A stretch of DNA of 64,000 nt from Membranihabitans marinus. Lineage in GTDB: Bacteria; Bacteroidota; Bacteroidia; Chitinophagales; Saprospiraceae. Shown here piece after piece: positions 36,759 to 45,636 of this stretch. The number at the start of each line of letters is the position of its first letter. Position 1 is the first letter of the stretch. Position numbers and translations under genes: made by a program. Location of the stretch: assembly GCF_021729155.1 (NCBI RefSeq), contig NZ_JAJQYA010000003.1, forward strand, positions 1 through 64,000. The letters run 5' to 3'. The notes beneath the pieces are model-generated. The model did not search any database. It had not been told where the DNA came from and saw nothing but the letters and a program-made list of their open reading frames with translations.

Positions 36759-39092
36759 ATGGGAAAATATCTACTTGTATGGTGGATGGCCATGCCTTTT
36801 GTAGCCTGGGGTCAATCCACATCTATTGTAGTAACTGCAGCTGAAACAGGGGAGGCTTTATACTTGGCATATGTTGAAAACAAAACCAGAAAGACCATTG
36901 TCAATACCGATGAGTCCGGAAGAGCTCAATTAGATCTTCATGTAAAAGATACTATAAAAATAAGCTATGTCGGATATAGAGACAGTATATGGGTGGTTGA
37001 AAATCAATTCGATATAATATACATACCATTGTCAGCTCAAGAATTGGAGGCCATAGTTATATTTGGCAAAGAAGCCCATCACAAAAGAGCTGCGCAAGGC
37101 TACCAAGATATCCCTTTAGAATTTTTAACTTCTGTGCCCTCCATGACTGGTGATGCAGATATAATGAAGACCATCACCTTCTTGCCTGGTGTTAGCGAAG
37201 GCAGAGAAGGTTATGCTCACTTATTTGTAAGAGGGGGAGATCAAGATCAAAATCTTATTTTATACGACAATGCCTCCTTGTTTAATGTCAACCATGCAGG
37301 TGGAATAATATCGATGTTTAATTCAGATATGGTCAGTACTGTTGATTTTTACAAGAGTTATTGGCCTTCAGAATACGGGGGAAGGTTGTCATCAGTGATG
37401 AATATCCATTCTGCACAAGGCAATTTTAAAGAACATGAACAAATGATAGATTTAGGCCTGATCTACTCAAAGGCCAAATTTACTGGGCCGTTGTGGAAAG
37501 ACAAGGTCAGTTATAGTTTTGGAGGGCGGAGATCCATGATCGATTTGGTTACAGGGCCACTTTTGAGAAAAGCGCAACGGGATAAAAGTGGGTCAATGAC
37601 CAACATTATCGTCAACGATTTCAATGGTCGGATCGATGCTAGAATTAACGATGAACACAGTCTTGCATTGAGTGGGATTTTTAGTAAAGATAGAATCCAT
37701 TATTATGAAAATCTTCGAGCCGGTGTGGCAGAAGAAAAAAGGAGGGTGGCAAATACTGCCCTTGCCTTGAATTACAGCTATTACCCCAATCATAATACGA
37801 CATTGAAAGCACACGTCAGTTGGAGTGAGTATGAACATCAATATTTAGATACCTCTCTAGATACCATTGATTTGATTAATGATTTTACTCGTAATGAAGT
37901 CCTAGACTTAGTCTCAATCAATCGACAAAATCTGGGAAGTGCTATAGAATCACAAAAAATAAGTATAACTGGACAAAGTGATCTGTCTAATAGGATAAGA
38001 TTGAATTATGGAGTGAATTATGAGAAACGAAAATATAAGGTGTCGGCAGATCGGTCTGAAACAGAGGAGTTGTTAGATGTAAAAACGACAAACTTTGCCC
38101 TACAGGGAAATATTAAGAATGATGGGGTGAAAACAACTTCTATTTTTTCAGATTTTGATTACACCTTGAATCCTAAGTGGAAGATTAAAGTTGGTATACG
38201 CCTCCCGTATTTTCAAAATCAATCTTTTTCTAAGATCTTGCCCGAGCCCAAAATAATGACATCCTTTCATCTAGATAAATCCACATCGTTGAATGCTGTT
38301 TATAATATGCAACAACAGTCTCTATTATTAATGGGGTATACCAATTCGGAAGGAGGATATCGAGAGTTTTATACCACGTCGGATAGTCAGTTGCCGACGG
38401 CTCAATCTCATCAGTGGTCGGTCGGTTTTTTTAAATCACTCAATACTTGGGTTGATGAGTTAAATATAGAATTGTTTTATAAGCAACAAAATAACCTATC
38501 CAAATTTCTAGCATCACGAGACGAAGTGCATTCCATTGCAAACTTTTACGATTATTTCCATACTCAAGGGAAAAACAATAGCTATGGAGTGGAAGTGTTG
38601 ATGCAAAAGACCAAGGGTAAGTTGCATGGATCTCTAGCCTATACTTATGCACATTCTACCTCTCGATTTCCCAGCTTAAATGGTGGAAAAAGCTTTGCTG
38701 CTGACTTCGATTATCGCCACAATATTAATGCATTGGTCATATGGAAGTTTAGGAAGGATTATAAGTTGTCTGGACAATGGACGTATAAAAGTGGTCGTCC
38801 ATTTACCATTTCTTCGACTGTGGCAGGAAACAACGATGTGGTAGCACCTAATTATCCTGTTATAACAGCATTAAACAACTATAGAATGCCTGCCTACCAT
38901 CGGTTGGATATTGGCTTGGACAGGGAGTGGGTGAGTAAACGCAGGGGGAAAAGACAGTGGTTTGGGCTGAGTGTGTATAATGTTTATGATAAGGTTAATC
39001 CTTTTTCAGTATCACCTACTGAAGATGGTCAATTGAGAGTGTACGGATTTTTACCCATTATTCCTTCATTCAATATAGGATTTGAACTTTAA
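36759..39092 (+). CDS. TonB-dependent receptor with carboxypeptidase-regulatory-like N-terminal domain
   Basis: A 777-residue outer-membrane transporter. It has a signal peptide (1-18, AWG-Q), an N-terminal carboxypeptidase-regulatory-like domain (about 20-95: TAAETGEALYLAYVENK, then KISYVGYRDS) and a plug at about 110-240 (FLPGVSEGREGYAHLFVRGG, then FNSDMVSTVDFYKSYWPSEY with GGRLSS). A 22-strand barrel follows, with the sequence closing on a phenylalanine/leucine strand. It imports an unknown substrate using TonB/ExbB energy. The DUF4249 lipoprotein follows after 9 bp; such pairs are often assumed to work as receptor and surface accessory protein. No SusD or FecR/sigma regulator is near. Confidence 0.92.
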   Translation: MGKYLLVWWMAMPFVAWGQSTSIVVTAAETGEALYLAYVENKTRKTIVNTDESGRAQLDLHVKDTIKISYVGYRDSIWVVENQFDIIYIPLSAQELEAIVIFGKEAHHKRAAQGYQDIPLEFLTSVPSMTGDADIMKTITFLPGVSEGREGYAHLFVRGGDQDQNLILYDNASLFNVNHAGGIISMFNSDMVSTVDFYKSYWPSEYGGRLSSVMNIHSAQGNFKEHEQMIDLGLIYSKAKFTGPLWKDKVSYSFGGRRSMIDLVTGPLLRKAQRDKSGSMTNIIVNDFNGRIDARINDEHSLALSGIFSKDRIHYYENLRAGVAEEKRRVANTALALNYSYYPNHNTTLKAHVSWSEYEHQYLDTSLDTIDLINDFTRNEVLDLVSINRQNLGSAIESQKISITGQSDLSNRIRLNYGVNYEKRKYKVSADRSETEELLDVKTTNFALQGNIKNDGVKTTSIFSDFDYTLNPKWKIKVGIRLPYFQNQSFSKILPEPKIMTSFHLDKSTSLNAVYNMQQQSLLLMGYTNSEGGYREFYTTSDSQLPTAQSHQWSVGFFKSLNTWVDELNIELFYKQQNNLSKFLASRDEVHSIANFYDYFHTQGKNNSYGVEVLMQKTKGKLHGSLAYTYAHSTSRFPSLNGGKSFAADFDYRHNINALVIWKFRKDYKLSGQWTYKSGRPFTISSTVAGNNDVVAPNYPVITALNNYRMPAYHRLDIGLDREWVSKRRGKRQWFGLSVYNVYDKVNPFSVSPTEDGQLRVYGFLPIIPSFNIGFEL

Positions 39093-39101
39093 TAGAAATA
39101 A

Positions 39102-39980
39102 ATGAAGCATTTAATAAAACGACCTTTAAATATTAGGATGTACTTCCTTTTGAGTTTTTGTATGATAGCATTATCTAGTTGTGATAAAAGCATTACGATT
39201 CCATTAGATCCCCTTGTATATACACCTCATTTAATGATATACGGGATAGCAAGCCCACAGAGTGGTGCTTTGGTGAATATAGAATACAATCGCCCTTTGT
39301 CCGGATTGGAAGACGAAGTCCCCAATCTACCTAGTCTTGAAGTATATCTCTTGGTGTCTGGTGAAAAAAAATATCGATTTAATGAAGATTCAATTGGATC
39401 TTTTAGTTTAGCTCCTGAGGAAATAGACCTCAAATCCACTGAAGGATATAGTCTTTGGGTAAGAGATCTAGACTTAAATGTGGAGTATCAGTCTGCGATA
39501 GAGAAGTTGCCTATTCAACCTAATATACTCGATGATGAAATACTGTCTGTTTCTGACTCTCAAAAAGTTTTTGTACAGATTATCTTAGGGGAAGTAGATC
39601 AACCTATTGAAGGGTATTCTATTGTCACTTCACTGTTGGATTCCAATTTGGTCAATTTGTCAAGTAAGTCATTCAGGAATAAAATAAGACAAATGCAAAT
39701 CCCGGATGCGGTAACATGGGATGAAAAACCGGTGACTATTCTGATAAATCCCGAACAGTACGACATGGAAAATGAAGTCGTATTTTATGCACCTTATGTT
39801 CTTATAGATGTCACCTATTATTCTAAGGGATTGGCTTTGTTTTCCAAGGATGCGAGTCAGTATTTATCATCTGGAGAAGATATTTATCAGGTGGTTCAAC
39901 CTATTTATTCCAACATTTCGGGAAATCACGGTGTATTTGGTCTGTATACTGAGGAGGAGATATTGGTAAAACTTGAGTAA
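39102..39980 (+). CDS. DUF4249 family lipoprotein
   Basis: A 292-residue protein with a lipobox (ALSSC, acylated Cys near residue 27). The mature part begins DKSITIPLDPLVYTPHLMIYGIASPQSG, matching the DUF4249 opening (I-x-L-x-x-x-x-P-x-L-V-I-x-G). The family is surface or periplasmic and found almost only next to TonB receptors; its function is unproven. It is 9 bp downstream of the receptor and surely co-transcribed. Its TAA stop is also the first three bases of a repeat terminus (TAATACGAATTAC), so the last residues may have been shaped by insertion of island R7. Confidence 0.82.
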   Translation: MKHLIKRPLNIRMYFLLSFCMIALSSCDKSITIPLDPLVYTPHLMIYGIASPQSGALVNIEYNRPLSGLEDEVPNLPSLEVYLLVSGEKKYRFNEDSIGSFSLAPEEIDLKSTEGYSLWVRDLDLNVEYQSAIEKLPIQPNILDDEILSVSDSQKVFVQIILGEVDQPIEGYSIVTSLLDSNLVNLSSKSFRNKIRQMQIPDAVTWDEKPVTILINPEQYDMENEVVFYAPYVLIDVTYYSKGLALFSKDASQYLSSGEDIYQVVQPIYSNISGNHGVFGLYTEEEILVKLE

Positions 39981-41077
39981 TACGAATTACATGTATAATG
40001 CTGGAAGCTATGAGGCCATTGTCTCGTCCTAAGAAAAGCTTGCCGTTTAACTAATTGTCCTGTAATATATTTACGTTGCAAACCCACCCGGAGCACAGTG
40101 GTATAAATGCCTGACGATTTACAGGGCAGTCACGCCGGAACGTAATGGCTAAAAACCTATCGAATTACATTACTGTCTCGCCATTTTGTAGAGGCGCAAG
40201 ATTTTGCGTCTCCTGTCATATATTTTAATGAAGTCTCGTCGCAGCACAGTGGAAATCTGTATAAATCTTATTGATGCCTAGCCGGAGCCAGTGGCTCCGG
40301 TTCCCTCATCAAATGCCCATTAAGGGCATTTGGTTGCTCTAAAGAGCAACTGCATTCGGTCATCCCGCCAGCGGGGGACATTAGATGTCGTGTACATACG
40401 GTCATGACGGAAGTTATGAGGTCATTGTCTCGACCTAAGAAAAGCTTGCCGTTTTAAATTATAATCCGGTAATAGATTTACGTTGCAATCACACGCCAGA
40501 GCCAGAGGTATAAATGCCTGACAATTTACAGGGCAGTCACGCCTTAACGTAGAGACGCAATGCCTTGCGTCTCATTCGACTCTGTTGGGAGACGCAAGGC
40601 ATTGCGTCTCTACTGCCAACGTTGCAGTCACGCCAGAGCGCAGTGGCTAAAATACATATCGAATTACAATGAGATTACGTCATTCAAGCTTAGAAAAGCC
40701 CTGAAAGGGCGAAATATGTCAGCATAGGGTGAAACCCTATGAAATAATTGTCACCTTGAAAAGAAGTCCTGAAAGGACGACATAATATTATTAAGTAAAA
40801 TTCTATAGATTTACATTCTAATCGGGTTTCGGTATGGTGGATTAAAATCTATCGAATTACATTGCTATCACGCCTCGGCACAGTGGCTAAAAACCTATCG
40901 AATTACGGGGCAATCACGCCTCGGCACAGTGGCCTACCCACCCGAAACACGGAGGTTTCGGTTCCTTCACCCAATCGACATTTAGTCGATTGGATACTAC
41001 GTATTTCGTTCAGTCATCTTCACCAAAGGTCGATTTACGACCTTTGGTTGCCCTAAAGGGCAACTACGTTCAGTCAT
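39979..41077. repeat. Hairpin-mosaic repeat island R7
   Basis: This 1.1 kb non-coding island fills the whole space between the DUF4249 stop and the helicase stop. The left end is the inverted terminus ATACGAATTACATGTATAAT. It contains 40179-40368 (same 190-bp block as 30103-30292), two versions of a CTAAGAAAAGCTTGCCG block (about 40020 and 40428), a 65-bp inverted repeat (40549-40613), and the CCTGAAAGG/GGGTGAAACCC block (40658-40814). Loop-ATTTA hairpins are at 40971-40993 (stem CCAATCGAC) and 41023-41047 (stem CCAAAGGTCG), followed by a GTTGCCC-TAAA hairpin. Confidence 0.85.
40549..40613. repeat. Perfect 25-bp inverted repeat with 15-bp spacer
   Basis: Arm GTAGAGACGCAATGCCTTGC plus GTCTC (40549-40573) is exactly reverse-complemented at 40589-40613. 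Each arm is itself a hairpin (GAGACGCAA around TGCC). Related single hairpins occur at about 9526 and 10668. Confidence 0.9.
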
Positions 41078-44000
41078 AACTCGATTTCAAAATACTGTTC
41101 CACCAACTGTCGATACATCTGGTTTTGAATCAACAATTCCTTATTGCCCAAAAATATGATTTGATGTCGGGCACGAGTCAACGCAACATTAAGTTTGCGA
41201 TCGATACCCTCAGATGTGATGGATTGATTGAGCATGTGGAGTTGAGAAAGGCTATTGACACAATACGATATAATGATAATGTTCTTTGCTCCACCTTGAT
41301 ATCGCTCTACCGTGTCAATGGTCAATCCTTCGGCTTGGAATTTGGCCTCGTTTAACGCATGGGTTATTTGAGCGATCTGCGCTCTGTACGGAGTAATTAT
41401 ACCCACTTGCCTCCAGTCGATATCGGGTTGTTCACTGTGTAAAAAGGTCAATATCGCTAAACACTTTTGAGCTTCCTCTTTGTTGATCTTGGGATGGTCG
41501 GCATTCTTTTCTATGGTCGGAATAAACACATTTCTATGAAGTAAAATTTGTGTTATATCATTCTCATGAGTAGAAGGTAACTCCGGAAGGGGTTGACATT
41601 GATGGTCATTGTTAAAAGGCAAAATCTCTAAGATGCCATTGTAAAACTGTTGGTTCGGAAAATCCATTAAAATTTGATGCATTCTTCCCTGATGCTTTAA
41701 GACGCCGAGAGAGTGATGCCATTTATTCTTGAGATTAAGACTGTATAATCTCTCGAAATAGGAATTGGTCAAATACCTAAGGTCAATTTTATTGAGCTCC
41801 TTGTCTACAACCATGGAGTCGGATTCGGATTGAATAACTACTGCGGGCAGTTGTTTGTGATCACCGATTAAGATATAGGGAATATTTTTACACAGTAATC
41901 CTATAAGCCCGGGTTCGAGGATCTGGGACGCTTCATCGATTATAATCTGATCAAATCGGATGAGGTCAAATAACTCAGGTTTCCCCGAAATGCTGGTTAT
42001 GGTTCCGCAAACTATTTTCGTGTTTTCTAGAAGATTTTTTAAAGAGATTCTGTTCTTTATTTGAGTTGTTTTTTCTCTCAATAACAAAGAGCGAAATCGG
42101 GGATGAGTTCCATACATGGATCCTATTCTCGTGATTTGATCTTTCTGTATATGGGGAATTTGTAACAGTGATTCACAGATTTCATCTACCGCTCGATTGG
42201 TATAGCCCAAGATTAGCAACCTCGTTTTCGATGATCTGGTTCTAATGGCTGCGTATTGATGGAGCATGACACTGGTTTTTCCCGTGCCAGGAGGTCCCCA
42301 AAGTAAATAGTAATCACCACTATTCAGCATTTGTTCTAGAATCTCATTCTGTATAGAAGTCATTTTGTCGTTGTATGTGTATGGCTGAATCCATCTACTG
42401 GGTTGAGGTTGACGCAGGCCGAGTATTACCTCACTGTGTTGTGGATCGATAGCCAGTATTTCGGCCAGTGATTGATACATAGAATGAAATGAACTGTCCA
42501 GTTGGTCGCGTTCGATCTGCCACTGAGAACCCTTTCTGAAAATGGGGTGATATTGTCGTGCCCGCAATCGAATGGTAATGCTATCCTCATCGATTTCGAG
42601 TAAGGTGCAGCGATAGACCTGGCCACGGTGGGGGTTTTCTTTCCGAGAGCTGGGGTAGGTCAAGATGATATCGCCCACTCTAAAATTGGCCAGTGGGTGG
42701 GTATTGGCCGATTTTTTAAATTTTACCAATGGATTGGCCTGTCTGCTGTCATCCTCTTCCACTACGAGGTCGGCAAGGAGGTTGTATTGTCTATCTTTCG
42801 ATTTCCACGATTGTGTCCACAGACTGGATTGCCCCTGTCTGTCCTCAGATACCTGGCCCAGTTTGGACAGGATTTGCTCTCGAGTGACGAAGGTGAAAAA
42901 AGCATCGAAGTATTTTCGTTGAACTGTACTACAGTTTTCATAGGATTGGTAAAAGTCCGACCGATCTCTAGCCGTAAAGCCCACCAAATGTTCGTCCAAC
43001 CCCTGTAAAACTTCGTAAAGATTGCGTTTGTTTTTCGTCCATTGGGCCAACTGCCATTCCAATATGATGATGTTGTTGCGTATCCCTAAGGCCTCGTATT
43101 GCCAGTTTTTGATCACGGGAGCGTGACGTAAAATATCCTTTTCTTCCGCCGAATACATGATGTAGTTGGTCGCCGACAAATCGGTTTCATCGGCGGATTG
43201 AACCAATAAATCATAGAGCAGGGTTTGGATATAATGTGGATGATTGAGTCCATATGAATTGGGCCGGAAAGTTTTTCCACTCTTCAATTCTACAATCACT
43301 TTTTGGTTGGGAAACTGGGGGTGTTCATACAGCAAATCCAGCCTTCCCTGAAGCCCGTATTGAGGAGAGAAAAAACTGGGTTCTACAATACAATATTGAG
43401 GATCAATTCCATATCGAGGAAACTCTTCTACAATGGCTCCTTTGAGGTGGAGGTAGTGTTGATGAATGGTTTCGAGGATAGATCTGGTTTCGTCGTCATT
43501 GTAGGCTGTCCAAGCCATTTCATTGATGGCAAAAAGATTTTTACAAAGGGTTTCAAAACTTTGGTCGGCATCGTATATAAGTTCATCCAACATCATATTT
43601 ACAGCATTCCCTATCAGCAAATGCACACTCGGTCGATATCTTTGGATCTTGCCTATGAAATAATTGGTGATCAATTCTCCAAAAGGGGTAAAACACTTGG
43701 CAATGGCGGTAATATCAATGAGGTGGTCGGGGGAGAATACAATGGCCGATGGATGTAATTCGTTTTCTACATGGCTACAATTAATAAGGTGTGTATTAAT
43801 GGGCAGGTAGACTTCCACATCCATTAACTTTAGAGCTTTGACTTGGTTGTTGGTCTCCATTAGTAAGGAGGGACGAACAACGATTTCTTCCCCATATCGA
43901 TCTATCCAATATCCGTGATAACTGAGTTGTGTCTCTGATTTTTTGGCAAATAAAACTACCTGGGCGAGTGGAATGGAGGGGGCAGATGGACGAGGTGACC

Positions 44001-44400
44001 AAAACGCTTCGTCGGGCTCGTCTAGACTTCGGTCTAATTTTATATTGAATGTATTATTCGATAAATGTTGGTAAATATGAATGGAAGTCCACAATAAATT
44101 ATTGAAGACTGTTTCCATTTTTTCGTCATTTAATTGGTGGGTTGACCGATGATCATATAATATTTTAAACCAAGCAAATCTCAGCTTGTTAGGTAGATTA
44201 TAATGGTTGCATACATGAGTGAATTGTACATAGTGGTTGAGCTTTATTTCCACACTGGGGTGGTTGAGTTCATTGGTGATCTGGGACAATAGCAACAAAG
44301 TAATGTCGTACAATAAATAATATTTTTCACTATTATTGTCTTTAGAATTGAGGATGGAACGAATTCCATCGTGGTATATATTTTGGATGTATTTTTTCAT
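41074..44400 (-). CDS. Dna2-like nuclease-helicase (Cas4/RecB-type nuclease + superfamily 1 helicase)
   Basis: A 1108-residue protein with two modules. The N-terminal half (about 240-470) contains a PD-(D/E)xK nuclease: GLQGRLDLLYEHP followed by VIVELKSGKTF (D...E-x-K near residue 370) and HYIQTLLYDLLV, as in RecB/Cas4/Dna2. The C-terminal half is a UPF1/DNA2-like SF1 helicase: Walker A GPPGTGKT (702-709), Walker B IIIDEAS (D822, E823), VGIITPYRAQ, VDTVERYQG and LNVALTRARHQI. It probably processes DNA ends or flaps during repair. No cas genes are nearby. Its TGA stop overlaps the ATGACTGAACG module of R7. Confidence 0.88.
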   Translation of the reverse strand: MKKYIQNIYHDGIRSILNSKDNNSEKYYLLYDITLLLLSQITNELNHPSVEIKLNHYVQFTHVCNHYNLPNKLRFAWFKILYDHRSTHQLNDEKMETVFNNLLWTSIHIYQHLSNNTFNIKLDRSLDEPDEAFWSPRPSAPSIPLAQVVLFAKKSETQLSYHGYWIDRYGEEIVVRPSLLMETNNQVKALKLMDVEVYLPINTHLINCSHVENELHPSAIVFSPDHLIDITAIAKCFTPFGELITNYFIGKIQRYRPSVHLLIGNAVNMMLDELIYDADQSFETLCKNLFAINEMAWTAYNDDETRSILETIHQHYLHLKGAIVEEFPRYGIDPQYCIVEPSFFSPQYGLQGRLDLLYEHPQFPNQKVIVELKSGKTFRPNSYGLNHPHYIQTLLYDLLVQSADETDLSATNYIMYSAEEKDILRHAPVIKNWQYEALGIRNNIIILEWQLAQWTKNKRNLYEVLQGLDEHLVGFTARDRSDFYQSYENCSTVQRKYFDAFFTFVTREQILSKLGQVSEDRQGQSSLWTQSWKSKDRQYNLLADLVVEEDDSRQANPLVKFKKSANTHPLANFRVGDIILTYPSSRKENPHRGQVYRCTLLEIDEDSITIRLRARQYHPIFRKGSQWQIERDQLDSSFHSMYQSLAEILAIDPQHSEVILGLRQPQPSRWIQPYTYNDKMTSIQNEILEQMLNSGDYYLLWGPPGTGKTSVMLHQYAAIRTRSSKTRLLILGYTNRAVDEICESLLQIPHIQKDQITRIGSMYGTHPRFRSLLLREKTTQIKNRISLKNLLENTKIVCGTITSISGKPELFDLIRFDQIIIDEASQILEPGLIGLLCKNIPYILIGDHKQLPAVVIQSESDSMVVDKELNKIDLRYLTNSYFERLYSLNLKNKWHHSLGVLKHQGRMHQILMDFPNQQFYNGILEILPFNNDHQCQPLPELPSTHENDITQILLHRNVFIPTIEKNADHPKINKEEAQKCLAILTFLHSEQPDIDWRQVGIITPYRAQIAQITHALNEAKFQAEGLTIDTVERYQGGAKNIIIISYCVNSLSQLHMLNQSITSEGIDRKLNVALTRARHQIIFLGNKELLIQNQMYRQLVEQYFEIEL

Positions 44401-44406
44401 GAATTA

Positions 44407-44414
44407 CAAAGTTA
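44407..44414 (-). promoter_or_regulatory. Weak candidate -7 box (TAACTTTG) for the nuclease-helicase
   Basis: The minus strand reads TAACTTTG ending 6 bases before the ATG, which would give a nearly leaderless transcript. Possibly chance. Confidence 0.2.
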
Positions 44415-44481
44415 GTGAATATTGCAGTAGAAGATAGAGCACAGCCAAATTCAAATATTAAATATAAATACGAGATCCAAT

Positions 44482-45408
44482 ATGATTGATGTAGATAATA
44501 TGGTGCTTCATTTTGATGAAGGTCAATTGAGAACCTTGAATTACTGTTTGGGTTTTATGATGTTTAGCGTGGCGTTGGAATTGAAGAAAGACGATTTTAT
44601 GAGGGTCTTTAAAGATCCTAAGTCTACTTTAGTGGGGCTGTCGTCACAATTGATTCTATTGCCGCTGTTTACCTTTGCTTTAATTCTAATCTGGGATTTG
44701 CCCCAGAGTATTCAGATGGGTTTGTTGATGGTCGCGGCTTGTCCTGGCGGCAACGTATCCAATTATTTAGTCCATCGAGCCGGAGGCAATACAGCCCTGA
44801 GTATTACCATGACTTCGGTAGTCACCTTGACTTCTGTCTTGCTGACTCCATTGATGTTTTTTATTTATTCCACCTATTTTTTTAAAATTGATCTTGGGGC
44901 GAATCTAACTGTAGACGCAAGTAAAATGGTGGGGATTTTACTCCAAATTATTTTAATGCCATTGGTATTGGGAATGTTGCTCAACCACTACGTGCCGAGG
45001 TTTACAAATCGGATAAAACGATTTGTCAAACCGCTTTCTATTATTTTATTACTTACCATAATTGCCGTGGCTCTTTACAGAAATATCTATAATCTTCAGG
45101 AATATTTGTATTTGGTTTTTTTCTTGGTATTGGTCCACAATGGTTTGGCTTATGTTATCGGTTACCAATACGCTAAATGGTGGGGACAATCAGACGAAAA
45201 TGCGAGGGCAGTTTCATTCGAAACCGGCATTCAAAATGCGGGTTTAGGGCTAATCTTAATATTCAATTTCTTCGATGGATTGGGTGGAATGGCTTTGGTG
45301 GCTGCTTGGTGGGGCGTTTGGGATTTGGTATCTGGTTTTCTACTATCTCAATATTGGATGAATAAAAAAAGTCAAACAGCGACGATACCCAGTATGAGGG
45401 AAATATAA
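44482..45408 (+). CDS. Bile acid:sodium symporter (BASS) family transporter
   Basis: A 308-residue protein with about 9-10 hydrophobic helices. The motifs LLMVAACPGGNVSNYLVHRAGGN and SFETGIQNAGLGLIL are the two family signatures around the sodium-binding discontinuous helices. Bacterial members transport organic anions such as pantoate, pyruvate or other carboxylates with Na+; the substrate is not readable here. It is divergent from the nuclease-helicase gene (81 bp apart). It is one of two Na+-linked transporters in this stretch, with the NhaC antiporter. Confidence 0.9.
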   Translation: MIDVDNMVLHFDEGQLRTLNYCLGFMMFSVALELKKDDFMRVFKDPKSTLVGLSSQLILLPLFTFALILIWDLPQSIQMGLLMVAACPGGNVSNYLVHRAGGNTALSITMTSVVTLTSVLLTPLMFFIYSTYFFKIDLGANLTVDASKMVGILLQIILMPLVLGMLLNHYVPRFTNRIKRFVKPLSIILLLTIIAVALYRNIYNLQEYLYLVFFLVLVHNGLAYVIGYQYAKWWGQSDENARAVSFETGIQNAGLGLILIFNFFDGLGGMALVAAWWGVWDLVSGFLLSQYWMNKKSQTATIPSMREI

Positions 45409-45636
45409 GGGGATATCAATATCTTTAGGGTGCTAGTTTTTAAACATTTCTGTTTACTTGTTTGTCTTTATCTATGTTCTGTAGAAGCGGATGTTTCTAT
45501 GGTGGTTTTATTAAATTGGTATAATTTTCGATAAAATAGGAGATCTTTCTTATCTTTATTGAGGTTAGATTTAATTATTTGTAATAGTTTGGCGGCGAAC
45601 ATTTTACTTTTATTGACCGCAATTATGATATAAATT

